Assembly: GCA_023053685.1 (NCBI GenBank) | Contig: JALIGW010000005.1 | Location: forward strand, 32,855,480 to 32,919,479 | Length of the DNA: 64,000 nt | Direction: 5' to 3' | DNA from: Diadophis punctatus similis | Taxonomy: Eukaryota > Chordata > Lepidosauria > Squamata > Dipsadidae | Part shown: positions 11,286-23,636 of the stretch, piece by piece | Numbering within the stretch: the stretch's first letter is position 1 | Layout of the letters: every line of letters starts with the position of its first letter | Position numbers and translations under genes: made by a program | Notes under the pieces: generated by a model | Database searches by the model: none | Told to the model about the DNA's origin: nothing | Seen by the model: the letters and a program-made list of their open reading frames with translations, nothing else

Positions 11286-14070
11286 GATACGGTACCCGGG
11301 TATAAGAGGATGGATGGATATAGGACTAGTTAATTGTCCCGCGGGAGAGTGGAAGACGGTGGGACTTTTTAGAGAGAAGTGCGAACTTCTTGTTTTCTTT
11401 CTCTAATGGCCACTAGTTTTCCTTCTGCTTCCCGCCATCAGAAAAACTCCAACCGAAGCTAGAATGGCTCTTCAGAAGAAACAGTGCTGCGTGTGTGTGA
11501 GAGAGATCCAACTGTGTGGTCCCCGTAAATGAATTGCCAAATATAGATTATTGGGGGAGGGGACGGTGGCTGGGTGGTGTAGCTCAGGAATGTGCAACAT
11601 GACATACTTTCTGCAGTTAGTGATCAGCTTAAACTGGGGAGAAGCAGCAGCAGCAGCGGCAGCAGACGAACGTGGCTGCTAAAAATGACATCTGGCACCC
11701 GATTCTACTCTGTTGATGAGTGGAGTAAAACAAATTGATCTTCCAGAGTGACAAATTGTAACAATGGAGGAGTCAAATGGAAACTTTAACACGACCAAGG
11801 AACAAAAGTAGCAATGGGAGAGAGGGAGGCAAGAGGAAAAGACACACACTGAGTATGTTCAAGGGGAATTAGTAAATTGCCTAATAGAAATAGTGTCAAA
11901 AAGCAAAGGAGGGGCTTCTTTAAACAAACAAGCATTTCCCAAAAAGCATATAGCTTGCTGCTCCCTGAGCTCTCAAGATTTCCAAAACAAAGCTTATGGG
12001 TCATGCAATATTTACAGAGTTTAGAGGGAAGACACTCAGTAAACTATCTGTTCTGGGAAAAAAAAATAAAAAATAATGCAGAGATTGACATAGCTATAAC
12101 TAAGCCATCGTAGAAAATCACATAATCATTTGCACTTTAAAGGGAAAAAAATCAGGCTATAATGGCTTTTTAAAAAAAATAATTGCAACTTAAGGAAAAC
12201 AAGAAGAGAGGAGGAACATAAAAAGAGGTAAAACAAATGTGTATGTTTAATCAGACTGGATTGCATAGGACACAAAGAAAAGGGCTAATTACTCTCAGCA
12301 GGTAGGAACTAACCTTCAGACTTCATAAATAAGTAAATCAGTGAACAATGTCTAAGTGGGAAGATGGAGACAGAAAAGGATTACTGAAGACACACACACC
12401 CAGAGGAGGAGGAGGAGGAGGAGGAGGAGGAGGAGGAGGAGGAGGAGGAAAATACTTCTCTACATATGGATTTAAGAATTTCTTCTGTTTTTTTTCATTT
12501 TCAGACATCATGAAAAATAATTGATACAGGACATCAATTTTCCCTGATCAGCCACAGTGTTTGTAATAGGCTTATTTAAAAAAGTGAGAAAACATTGAAA
12601 ATGGTTTTATGGAATTATGAATTCTAGCCAAGAAAGTGAAGTCTTATTATCTGAAATATTTGTAAGTCGATTTGTCAAAGGCTGGAGGTTTAGATCCATC
12701 CACCAGAGAAATGAATAGTCAAAATTCATAAGAACAGGTACTGATAATAATCAAATAAACACTAATAATTTAGAACAATCTCCAATCATACAAACATCTT
12801 GAAATCATTAATTATCCCATCAGATTTCAGTGACATGTCAGGATTCCTGGAAAAAAATATTTGCTAGATCTTATACAAGATGGCCCAGAATACCATAACA
12901 TTTCCATAAGATATAAGCATCTTTTAAAATTACTTTACATTTGAGTAGCCTGTGACTGTCTTGTGCTTTTCAGGTGAGACCACTTTGAATTTGATATTTA
13001 CTTAAAGCATTAAATTTATGTATAGTTATTTAAAGTCTGGTTGATCTTTATTGGGCTAAGTTTGGAGTTATTACAGAATTACTAAATTATTAAACAGTTT
13101 GTGAGTTTTAAAATGTGGTGTCAATGATTTCAATGTGATTGTGATATCAAAGTTTTGCGCTACTGTAAAGATCTTATATTCCAATATATAAAGAGCCCTA
13201 TCAAAAATATTCAGTGGTCTCTATCTTCCTTTAGGTACCTTCTACTTTTAGTCAACTTGTAGCAACCTGCATGATTGGGAAGAAGGAAGACAAACCCACT
13301 TCACTAGTTTGTTGAGATTTTGTAACTTCCTGAACTGTTTCCATACAAGTTTTGTGTAAGAACTGGTATATATTTTGTCGTATTCTTTCTTTCCTAAATC
13401 TTTTTCATTTTGTGTCATGTCTTTTAGACTAATGCTGAAAAAATGATTTCTTTGATTGTTATTGATTTCTAAGTCATAAATGACTCTTCTTTCAGCAAGC
13501 TTTAAATATAAATAAACAACATATTTAGATTGGGTCTAAAGGAAATTCTTACAATGGGGAAAAATGTGAATAGTGGTGATGCTCCAAATTCTTTAATGGG
13601 ATCAGTTCTTGGAATTTGTTTATAAATGACTTGTGGCCAAATACACAAATAATTTAAAATTTAAATTTACTGTTTATTATTAATCAGTTTTATTTTAAAG
13701 CACTTTAATGGGAGTAATCCTATTCAATGAAGTTGAATGTGGAAATTTCACAGTAAACAAATACACATTTATTTATTTATTCCATTTATGCTATTCATAT
13801 TGCATTTGAACTTATATCTGGTGGGTTATTTTCAAGGCAGAAATAGATGGACTGACTCAGCAGAATACATCTTAAGTTCATCAGGCTTTGATCCCATTGA
13901 AATCTGAGGGACTGTTTAATGATTTAATTTGCACTGATTTCACTGAGAGTACAAATAGCTAATATGTGGATTGGCCACTGGTTCTTGTTAAGATGTCCTA
14001 AGTTGCCTATTTCTTTTATTTATGCCATTATAGATTATTATTATTATTAATGAATTGCATTATAACATAT
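11286..14070. other. intergenic DNA upstream of TCF7L2
   Basis: No supported exon. It contains a short CAG run near 11646, a GGA microsatellite at 12403-12449, and AT-rich sequence. A diverged repeat-like patch is at about 13870-13960. The small open frames at 11786-12113 overlap on opposite strands and show no family signal. Confidence 0.6.
12403..12449. repeat. (GGA)n microsatellite
   Basis: Perfect GGA/GAG trinucleotide run of about 15 units, directly after a short CA run. Confidence 0.97.
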
Positions 14071-14073
14071 AGA

Positions 14074-14330
14074 GAGCCGAGGTGGCACAGCAGTTAGAGT
14101 GCAGTACTGCAGGCTACTTTAGCTGACTGTGATCAGCAGTTCAGCTGTTCAAATCTCACCAGCTCAGGGTTGACTCAGCCTTCTATCCTTCCGAGGTAGG
14201 TAAAATGAGGACCCAGATTGTTGGGGGCAATATATAAAATATACATTGCTTAATGGTGTAAACCACTTAGAGAGTGCTTGCACTATGAGGCGGTATATAA
14301 GTCTGACTAATAAATAAATAAATAAACATC
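14074..14330 (+). repeat. tRNA-derived squamate SINE, full-length
   Basis: It begins AGCCGAGGTGGCACAG (A-box region of a tRNA-like head), has a B-box-like GTTCAAATCTC, then CAGATTGTTGGGGGCAAT, and ends in GCGGTATATAAG followed by a TAAA tail. It belongs to the same family as the copies at 17870, 28655 and 54280. The tail runs into an ATTT microsatellite. Confidence 0.85.
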
Positions 14331-14336
14331 ATTAAA

Positions 14337-14341
14337 TATTT

Positions 14342-14412
<71 letters not shown>

Positions 14413-14415
14413 TAT
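14337..14415. repeat. (ATTT)n microsatellite at a SINE tail
   Basis: Long ATTT run with one ATT interruption, immediately after the SINE 3' tail, as expected for a microsatellite seeded by retroposon tail sequence. Confidence 0.95.
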
Positions 14416-14483
14416 AGTTAAAAAGATCAAAATGGTCTGCAAATTTCTGTAAATTCATATTTCCTTAGGTCTGTTATTCAATA

Positions 14484-17310
14484 ATTTGTTGTTGTTGCGA
14501 AGTTGTATCCGATGACCCCATGGACAACGTTCCTCCAGGCCTTCCTGTCCTCTACCATTCCCCAGAGTCCATTTAAGCTCACGCCTACTGCTTCAGTGAC
14601 TCCATCCAGCCACCTCATGCTCTGTCATCCCATTCTTCTTTTGCCCTCAATCTTTCCCAGCATTAGGCTCTTCTCCAGTGAGTCCTTCCTTCTCATTAGG
14701 TGGCCACAGTATTTGAGTTTCATCTTCAGGATCTGCTTTCTAAAGAGCAGTCAGGGTTGATCTCCTCTAGGACTGACCGGTTTGATCGCCTTGCAGTCCA
14801 GGGGAGTCGCAGGAGTCTTCTCCAGCACCATAGTTCTTTGGCGCTCAGCCTTTCTTATGGTCCAACTTTCACAGCCATACATTGCAACTGGGAAAAACAT
14901 AGACTTGACTATGTGCACTTTTGTTGGCAGGGTGATGTCTCTGCTTTTTAGTATGCTGTCTAGATTTGCATAGCTTTCCTCCTCAGGAGCAAACATCTTT
15001 TAATTTCTTGGCTGTAGTTCCTATCTGTGTTGATCTTGGAGCCCAGGAAAATAAAATCTGTCACTACCTCCATTTCTTCCCCATCTATTTGCCAGGAATT
15101 GAGAGGGCCGGATGCCATGATCTTAGTTTTCTTAATGTTGAGTTTCAAGCCAACTTTTGCACTCTCCTTCTTCACCCTCATCAAGAGGCTCTTTAGTTCC
15201 TCTTCATTTTCTGCCATTAGAGTGGTATCATCTGCATATCTGAGGTTGTTAATATTTCTCTCTGCAATATTAATTCCAATTTGTGATTCATCTAGCCCCG
15301 CCTTTCTCATGATGTGCTCTGCATATAAGTTAAATAGGCAGGGTGACAGTATACAGCCTTGCTGAACTCCTTTCCCAATTTTGAACCAATCAGTGGTTCT
15401 GTGTCCAGTTCTCACTGTTGCTTCTTGACCCACATATTTTTCAAGAGACAAATAAGATAGTCTGATATTCCCATCTCTTTAAGAACGTTCCACAATTTGT
15501 TGTGATTCACCCAATCAAAGGCTTTAGCATCATCAATGAAGCAGAAGTAGATGTTTTTCTGGAACTCCCTAGCTTTCTCCATGATCCACTGTATGTTGGC
15601 AATTTGATCTCTAGTTCCTCTGCCTCTTCAAAATCCTGACTGTACTTCTGGTAGTTCTCGATCCACATACTGCTGGAGCCTAGCTTGTAGGATTTTGAGC
15701 ATAACTTTACTACCCTGTTTTCCCCAAAATAAGACATCCCCTGATAATAAGCCCAATTGGGCTTTTGAGTGCATGGCAATAAGGCCAAGCACTTATTTCA
15801 GGGTTCAAAAAAATATAAGACAGGGTCTTATTTTCGAGGAAACACGGTAGCATGTGAAATGAGTGCAATGGTGCAGCAGTTTGAATATTTTTTGGAATTG
15901 CCCTTCTTTGGAATTGGAATGTAAACTGATCTTTCCCAATCCTGTGGCCACTGTTGAGTTTTCCAAATTTGCTGGCAAACTGAGTATAGCACTTTTACTC
16001 CATCGTCTTTTAAGATTTTGAATAGCTCAGCTGGAATACTGTCACCTCCACTAGCTTTGTTGTTGCTCAGATTTCCTAAGGCCCATTTGACTTCACATTC
16101 CAGGATGTCTGGCTTGAGGTCAGTGACCACCACATCGTGGTTATCAGGGACGTTAATCTCGTTCTTGTATAGTTCTGTGTAATTTTGCCATTTCTTCTTA
16201 ATGTCTTCTGCCTCTGTTAGGTCCCTGCCATTTTGGTCCTTTATCATGCCCATCTTTGGATGAAACTTTCCCTTTCCTATCTCCAATTTTATTGAAGAGA
16301 TCTCTGGTCCTCCCAATTCTATTGTTTTTTTTTATTTCTTTGCACTGTTAATTTAAGAAGGCATTCTTATCCCTTCTAGCTGTTCTCTGGAATTCTGCAT
16401 TCAATTGGGTGTATCTTTCTCTTTCTCCCTTGCCTTTCGCTTCCCTTCTTTCCTAAGCTATTTGTAAAGCTTCCTCAGACAGCCATTTTGCTTTCTTGCG
16501 TTTCCTTTTCTTTGGGATGGTTTTAGTTGCTACTTCTTGTACAATGTTGCGAACCTCCATCCATAGTTCTTCAGGCACTCTGTCTATCAGATCTAATTCC
16601 TTAAATCTATTTGTCACCTCTACTGTATATTCATCAGGGATATGATTTAGTTCATACCTGAGTGGCTTAGTGCTTTTCTCTACTTTCTTCAATTTAAGCC
16701 TAAATTTTGCAACAAGAAGCTCATGATCTGAACCACAGTCAGCTCCTGGTCTTGTTTTTACTGACTGTATAGAGCTTCTCATCTTTGGCTGCAGAGCACA
16801 TAGTCAATCTGATTTCTGTGTTGACCATCTGGTGATGTCCATGTGTAGAATCGTCTCTTGGGTTGTTGGAAAAGAGTGTTTGCTATGACTATCATTTTCT
16901 CTTGATAAAATTTTATCAGCCTGTGCCTTGCTTCATTTTGTACTCTAAGGCCAAGCTTGCCTGTTATTCCAGTTATCTTTTGGCTTCCTACTTTAGCATT
17001 CCAATCCCCCATGATGATAAGGACATCATTTTTTGGTGTTAATTCTATAAGGTGCTGTAGGGCTTCATAGAACTGGTCAATTTCATCGTCTTCAGCACCA
17101 GTGGTTGGGGCATAGACTTGGACCACTGAGATATTGAATGGCTTGCCTTGGATTCAAACTGAGATCATTCTGTCATTTTGGGGATTGTATCCCAGTACTG
17201 CTTTTCCTACTCTTTTATTGACTATGAAGGCTATTCCATTTCTTCTGAGGGATTCTTGCCTGCAGTAGTATACCTGATGGTCATCTAGTTTGCTGATTCC
17301 TAGACCTAAG
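14484..17310 (-). pseudogene. BovB/RTE LINE, nearly full coding length but broken
   Basis: Read on the minus strand, this holds an APE-type endonuclease followed by a reverse transcriptase. Endonuclease signs: VYAPTTGAEDDEI and MGDWNAKVG (within 16779-17126) and NQIDYVLC. Reverse-transcriptase signs: KGVQQGCILSPCLFNLYAE and LRYADDTTLMA, with the catalytic YADD at 15227-15238, then FIFLGSKIN and YGCESWTIRKAE. The reading is split into at least six pieces (17126-16779, 16782-16453, 16316-15828, 15788-15507, 15451-14960, 14996-14751) by frameshifts and stops, so it is dead. The 3' end on the left has the BovB-like GTTGTTGTTGCGAAGTTG region. It is about 2.8 kb, so a few hundred bases of the 5' end are missing. 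BovB is abundant in squamates. Confidence 0.92.
15713..15847. mobile_element. TA-flanked short inverted-repeat element inside BovB
   Basis: A 135-bp insert interrupts the LINE. It is flanked by TA (15711-15712 and 15848-15849). Its ends are imperfect inverted repeats: CCCTGTTTTCCCCAAAATAAG on the left (first 20 bases matter) and, reading in from the right, CCGTGTTTCCTCGAAAATAA. Removing it and one TA restores continuous LINE sequence. TA duplication points to a Tc1/mariner-like or similar transposase. Confidence 0.8.
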
Positions 17311-17865
17311 TAAATGCAGTAAATAAGCAATAACTAAATGCAGATGAAATATGGTAAAAGCATGAGCTGTTATTTTATGATGTGAGATCTTGTGATAGAA
17401 GGAAACTAAGAAAAGTTCATAACCAGGTTTTCATAAAATAAGCAACTAAATAAAATAGAATTTAATATTTAAACAGAGGTATATGGTATGTATGTCCACC
17501 AATGTTGGATGATAAATACTGGGACATTTGGAGTAATTTCTGGATATCCCTATATCATTCAAAAGCCCATGTAGGACATGACCAGCTGAACCCGAAGGAG
17601 GGATCAAATGTGTTATCAGTCATGAGTCCCTTTGCACCCACAAGAGATCTAAGTCCAGTCCACCTTGAATTCCTGTGACTCTTATCTACCAGCAATTTGC
17701 TTGGGCATTAGTTCAGATTCTTTTAGAGAGCTTAAACTTGCAATAAATCTTTATACCCATTTAAACTGCCTGGAACTCCTGATTTCCCTGGTGCTGGATA
17801 GCCCAATCTTGAACTCCAAACAGTGTCCTTTTTAGTATATGACATTCCACATAAGTCAATATAGC
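17311..17865. other. intergenic DNA, nothing recognised
   Basis: AT-rich sequence between the BovB LINE and the next SINE. I see no exon, repeat or motif cluster. Confidence 0.5.
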
Positions 17866-17869
17866 TTAA

Positions 17870-18108
17870 TGAGCCAAGGTGGCGCAGTGGTTAAATGCAG
17901 CACTGCAGGCTGCTAGTTCAGAAGTTCAGCTGTTCAAATCTCACTGGCTCAAGGTTGACTCAGCCTTCCATCCTTTCGAGGTGGGTAAAATGAGGACCCA
18001 GATTGTTGGGGGCAATATGCTGAACTCTGTAAACCGCTTAGAGAGGGCTGTAAAGCACTATGAAGCGGTATATAAGTCTAAGTGCTATTGCTATTGCTAT
18101 TGCTATTA
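17870..18108 (+). repeat. tRNA-derived squamate SINE, full-length
   Basis: Head GAGCCAAGGTGGCGCAGTGG, B-box-like GTTCAAATCTC, core CAGATTGTTGGGGGCAATAT, and a tail with GCGGTATATAAGTCTAAG then four CTATTG units. The CTATTG tail distinguishes it from the TAAA-tailed copies at 14074 and 54280, so two subfamilies are present. Confidence 0.85.
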
Positions 18109-18109
18109 A

Positions 18110-19955
18110 TGTCTGGTTCTAATGTGCGATTTTGAAAATCAAAGGCTCAAAGTCATATTCTTATCTATCCTGAAAAATGAATGGTGCTATTTTTTCGGAG
18201 GGCGGGGGGGGGTCATCTGGCTGAGGTAATATAGGCAAGATGCAATTTTATGCAAGAATGAAATACTGTATAAGTATCTGTAGATACCATATCATTGAAG
18301 AGTGTTTGATAAACCTTATATTTTAAAAAGTATTGGCTAATATATTATTCTGACACTAAATATAATATAATTGGCAAAGTTAAAAAAATTTGTGCACTGC
18401 CTGTGGAAAGGTTGTCCAAAATTAAAGCTATTAAAGGAATGGGATAGAGCTAATTATCAAGGTTTGTGACAGTAATTTAAATGATTTCTCTTTCGTCATT
18501 AAGGGAAGGGGGCACTGAAAAAAAGCTGCTAAAATATTATGCTACCACATAATCAGAATTACAGATCACGCAACAGTCAAATGATATCAGGAAATGTGGG
18601 TTTTCAAGTTGTCTTCCATGATCCTATGATGATTGGGATAACTATTGGTCGTCTGATCTCAAGGATTATTTTAATGGTAGGATATGTGTGTAGAACAAGA
18701 TTCTCCCTTGGCAGTATGTACCTTGAAACTTCAGAGAAATAGATAAAAATTATAATTTTATGGGTATCAAAACTGAAATGATCAGGTTCAGATTAACTAA
18801 CCACCTAACTAACCACACCAACTTAAAAACTTTCCAAATTATGAAAGCCACTTCAGGATCTGACATAGTTTAATCCAATGCAAACTCCTAGGACATAAGC
18901 CTTCAGTGTTAATTTTCTGGTTGGTGTCAACTTTATAAAAAAATCAAATATTTATGCTTACAAAGAAGTGCACATACATATCTTTGACAATTTTGCAATC
19001 TTTCATTGAGTTCACTGAAAATAATTTAGAAATGAATATACTGGGTTCAACAGCATTTTGAAAAAATTCAAGGAAACAAGAACTTAACTATAGATCATAA
19101 ACACCTGTTTGCACCAGGGTTCTCAGGTTGTATCTCGAATGAAAACAAATGCAGACTTTGCTACAGCTAAAGTAATACAATATTCAAGGGAAAATTCAGT
19201 CTGATCCTTTATGTGACTTGTAATTTATGGTCTGTTGCCAAATTTTAACTAACAGCTGCTGTTTTGTCTAAAGCAAGTGCTTGGAGCATGGGCTTTCAAA
19301 TAATTTTTAGATTGGATTGTTGTCTTCTAACACTAAAGAAAAGGTCTGCTTTTCTGCAGTGCTTCCTTAATGTTGGAATACTATACACAATAATTCTCTA
19401 ATGATAAGATAAGATGATGGTGCACCTTCTATATCAAAGTCTTGTTATAGATTTTAGTAAATAACTCAATTGATTGGATATTGATCAGAGCTTTATTGGA
19501 TCAGAAGGAAATTTCTTTAATTTTAATGGGAACTACAAATGACCCTAAGACTTGGCCACATTATTCACAGTTCTAAAAAAATAAGTAATAGAGCCACAAA
19601 GCTCAAAATATTGTACATACATTTTTTTTAGTTATTACACTGTTTCAAGTAGAGATAATTGAATATATAACAAAGGTATACTACAAGTGGAACTGGCACA
19701 TGGGCATCGTCCCCCCCCCTCTCGTGTATGTGTAAAACTGAAAAGTTAGCAAATATTAAAATTGCTAAGCAGCAAATACAGAAAGCAAAACGGAATGATA
19801 TATACAAGTAAAACCAAAAGCCCACAGAAACTTGCTGAGTTGGATTCTTCCTTTCCCAGCTTTGTGACATATATGGAGACATAGGACATTAATGGCCAGA
19901 AAATCTTTTAGTCAAAATTAAGTTCTACTATCAACTTCATGGAAGGCCTCTTAGA
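18110..19955. other. intergenic DNA, nothing recognised
   Basis: AT-rich; no exon or repeat family recognised apart from short G and C homopolymer runs near 18200 and 19711. Confidence 0.5.
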
Positions 19956-19961
19956 CAAATA

Positions 19962-20795
19962 CCATATTTTTCGGAGTATAAGACGCACCTTTTCCCCCCT
20001 AAAAGAGAGTGGAAATATCGGTGCGTTTTATACACCAAATACAGCCATTTTTCCCGAAACCCCACCCCCGCATCCCATTTTTGCCAAAAATGGGCCCGTT
20101 TTTGCAAAAATGGTTTGTGCAGAGGGGTAGGGAGGCCTGCAGAGTGCTCCTGGGGGCTGGTGGAAGGCAAAAACACCCCCGCTTTTGCAAAAAAAATGGG
20201 TGAAAAATGGGCCATTTTTTGCAAAAATTGCGTTTTTGCCTTCCTCCGACCCCTAGGAGCACTGCAGGCATCCCAAACCCTCTGCACACACCATTTTTTC
20301 AAAAATGGGGGCATTTTTGCCTTCCCCCAGCCCCCAGGAGCACTCTGCAGGCTTCCCAAACCCTCTGTGCACCCCATTGTTTGCAAAAATGGGTGAAAAA
20401 TGGGTCCATTTTTGCATAAAATGGGGTGCGCAGAGGGTTTGGGAGGCCTGCAAAGTGCTCCTGGGGGCTGGGAACTGGGGGAAGGCAAAAACACCCCCAT
20501 TTTTGTGAAAAAATGGGTGAAATATGGGCCGTTTTTGGCAAAAATGGCATTTTTGCCTTCCCCCAGCCCCCAGGAGCACTCTGCAGGCTTCCCAAACCCT
20601 CTGTGTGCCCCATTTTTCGCAAAAACAAGTGAAAAATTGATCCATTTTTGCAAAAAACTGGGCGCGCAGAGGGTTTGGGAGGCTTGCAGAGTGCTCCTGG
20701 GGGCCGGGGAGGACAAAAACTTTTTTTCTTACTTACCTCTTTGAAATCTTGGTGCATCTTATACACCGGTGTGTCTTTTAGTCCAAAAAATACGG
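19962..20795. mobile_element. TA-flanked DNA element with inverted internal repeat array
   Basis: The ends are inverted repeats: CCATATTTTTCGGAGTATAAG at the left and, from the right, CCGTATTTTTTGGACTAAAAG, both followed by a 'GACGCACC/GATGCACC'-like word. TA flanks both ends (19960-19961 and 20796-20797). Inside, a unit marked by GGGAGGCCTGCAGAGTGCTC occurs six times in the orders forward (about 20120), reverse (20243), reverse (20321), forward (20430), reverse (20556), forward (20664). The long open frame 19937-20716 is simply this stop-poor array and not a gene. No transposase is present, so it is non-autonomous. Confidence 0.85.
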
Positions 20796-20799
20796 TAGT

Positions 20800-21716
20800 T
20801 CAGAGCATGCCTAGTACATCTGTAACTACAATCTAGAGGTGGTAACACTGGCATAATCTGCAAAGCTATTGTTTGAACATTATAATATGAAATAATCATA
20901 AAATATGGTCAGTTTCAAATACTATTTAATATAAGAATGAATGTTCCAGGTATTGTTTGTCCTGCTGGTTAGAAGAAACTGCCTTGATTTTCTTATTCTG
21001 TAAGCAGGTAAGAAGGGCATTCAGGTGAAGTATCAAATGATAATTTATTTTTGTTTTTACAAAACCATTTTAAAATGCCATCTACACTTATATAATCAAT
21101 TGAAAAACCCTGTAGAGAAAACTATAAATGTTTAGATTGCAATTATGGTACAGTATTTTAAACTGTTCTCTTATATCAGACTTCCTGACAGAGGAAAAGT
21201 AGTGTTCATTTATTCATTTGTTTGTTTTTAAATGTACATGCCTTAATGTTTGCCACTAAAGCAGTACCTGGAGCTATAGGCAACATAATGAAACTAAACT
21301 TTTAAAATGAAAGCAATTAGAAATACCGAAGGTGAAAGGTTTTACTTCAGCCTTCTTCCTGCTGTGCTATTTTTCAAAAGTTCTTTTACAAAGGGCAACA
21401 TTTAAAAATGCTGTTTCCCACCTGTTGTGCAGGTATAATCTATAATCTCAGATACATACAAACTACTTGAAGCATACAAATGCATAGCAATATAGATTCT
21501 CACAACAATTATTTTGTTGGAGTTCCTTCAAAACCTACAAATTTTTGCCAGAGGAATGTATTCCATATGAATGACATTATCCAGATATGTGTGTGCTACT
21601 CTTAAGATGAATGCGCTGTCTTGGCGTTAAGTTACATTTGTTTTAACCATGGGTTTACTAGATTTATATTCCATCTTTCCCACATGAGTTCAAGGTAACT
21701 TCATGATGATCTCCCG

Positions 21717-21760
<44 letters not shown>

Positions 21761-21790
21761 ACAGCTACTGCTTTGTCAGGAAAGATAGCC
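20800..21790. other. intergenic DNA with a TTG microsatellite
   Basis: AT-rich, no exon. A perfect (TTG)n run occupies 21715-21760 and is preceded by a diverged LINE-3'-end-like phrase (TTTATATTCCATCTTTCCCAC). Confidence 0.55.
21715..21760. repeat. (TTG)n microsatellite
   Basis: About 15 perfect GTT units just left of a hAT-type element. Confidence 0.97.
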
Positions 21791-21796
21791 TTAGAA

Positions 21797-21931
21797 CAGA
21801 GGTCTTCAAACTTGGCAACTTTAAGACTTGTGGACTTTGACTTTCAGAATTCTCCAGCCAGCTATGCTGGCTGGAGAATTCTGGGAGTTGAAGTCCACAA
21901 GTCTTAAAGTTGCCAAGTTTGGGGACCCCTG
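21797..21931. mobile_element. hAT-type palindromic element with 8-bp target duplication
   Basis: The element is 135 bp and almost wholly an inverted repeat: the left arm has TTGGCAACTTTAAGACTTGT and the right arm its complement, meeting at GCCAGCTATGCTGGC. Termini are CAGAGG and CCCCTG. The 8-bp duplication CCTTAGAA flanks it exactly (21789-21796 and 21932-21939). Length of duplication and CAG..CTG ends indicate hAT transposition. Confidence 0.92.
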
Positions 21932-22084
21932 CCTTAGAACATGAGACTGGCCCAAAGTCATCTGGACAGCTTTCATGGCTGAAGACTTGGTTCTTCCAAT
22001 TCCTGGTTTTAAATATCAGCAACTGCCCTACAGTTGACTGGGTTCATTATTATTTAGCATGACGTATGAACTCATATATTTGGT

Positions 22085-22270
22085 ACAGTAGACAGAGAAA
22101 GTTCAAGGGACTTGAGTTAAATCCCTACTTGATTGTGAAGCTCACAGAGAGACTTGGGATCAGCATGTAGTCTTGGATAATCTCCCTTATAGACGTTTAA
22201 AGCTAAAAAGAAGATACAATGTGTGGTATCTTGAACTCCTTGAAAATAAGGAAAGGATACAGATCTAAAA
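22085..22270 (+). repeat. diverged tRNA-derived SINE (Sauria-like)
   Basis: The order 'GAGTTAAATCCCTACTTGAT', 'TGTGAAGCTCACAGAGAGAC', 'TTGGGATCAG', then 'CTTGAACTCCTTGAAAATAA' parallels the common reptile SINE with B-box, 'gaagctcactgggtgacc', and 'ccttgagctccttgg' blocks. It is old and weakly preserved. Confidence 0.4.
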
Positions 22271-23635
22271 CATGTGTATCTTGCTGTTAAACATTTGCAC
22301 TTACAAACTGTATTGTCCTGTATTTTGTTTAAGTGACTGAAGAGAATCACATTAAGTTATCAGAAAAGTACTCTACCAGTTAAAACAGAATTTCTTTAGA
22401 ATTATTTGGCAATTTATACTAATTGCTGCTTTATAACAGAAAGTTTTACATATTCTTTATTTATAGTAAATTTGCTTGGGATTTCCTGGGATACCTGATC
22501 ATTAACTTTTACAGATTTGCAGAAGTGAGTGATAAAATTTACCAGCTATTTTTCTCAGAAGGGCCTCAAGCAGATCTATAACTTGTCATAAATTCCTATA
22601 TAAAACTGTATGAGCCTATATCATCTTACAAGAAAGTCGCATTTCTGTCAATGAAACCATTTTTACAGAAATGATCATATTCTCGGTGGATTTAGGCAAC
22701 ACATTATCTGTCCTTGAAACATCTATTCTAAACTAATCAATTCAAAATAGACTTCTTTGGGACTATTGTTACAGAGCAATTTTTGAGCATTTGTTTCATT
22801 TACTCAAGAATGATTCTATTGTCTTCAGTTGGTTTCAGTAAAACTATTGAAAATATTGTCCTTGACTGTCATTAAATACAAAGACATATAGCACAAGTAG
22901 AAACAATTATGTTTAGTTATGCATCTAAAATGTGTTTTAAATAGCCTCCAGAACTAGATTCTACTACAAGACAACAAAAATAGTTGTTTAAAGACATTAC
23001 ATGAAGACAGCCAACAGATTCTTTATTAGTTGTATCATTTTATCATGTGTGCATTCTTAATGTTGCATTTTTAATCCTTTAAAGATATAAAATATGTTTT
23101 ATTTATTTAATAATTTATATGACACTTCAAACAGACTATGTGGCTGCATGGAAGGGCTTCTACATATTTCTTAGCTACTTATCCAGGTAGCTATTTGTCT
23201 ATTTGTCTATCCAAGTAGCTACTTGTCATTTCCAAGTCACACTAGTTTGTTTGATAACAGTTTAATATTTGATATTTTCTGTGAATATAACTTTGTGGTT
23301 TGTAAACAATAGTTTATTGCTTCATAGAAGTGTCAGGAGTAACTTAGCAAACCAAAGTTAAAAGAAGTCATTGCTTCATGTAGTGTATAAGCATTCTATT
23401 ACTTGCCTGACAATGATCAACTCTGTTTGGTTACTGCTAAACTCTTTTCCTGTTAGCTGCTTTACCAGGCTGATGTCAGACATCCATGAAGTAGCATGAT
23501 TTAGAATAATATCAAGACATAGAATAAAGATGGTCATCTATATTATTCTTAGAGACCTGGCTGGATCTTCAGTCTTGTTCCACTCAAGCTCATGTCATGC
23601 TTGGAAGTGATCTTGGCACCATAGCTTCATCTGTA
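22271..23635. other. intergenic DNA, nothing recognised
   Basis: AT-rich sequence without recognisable exon or repeat. Confidence 0.5.
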
Positions 23636-23636
23636 T

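Noticed and set aside
19937..20716. 259-residue open frame on the minus strand with repeated FCKNGPIFHPF-like phrases
   Set aside because: It lies entirely in the inverted internal array of a DNA element; frames are open on both strands and the protein is only the repeat unit translated.
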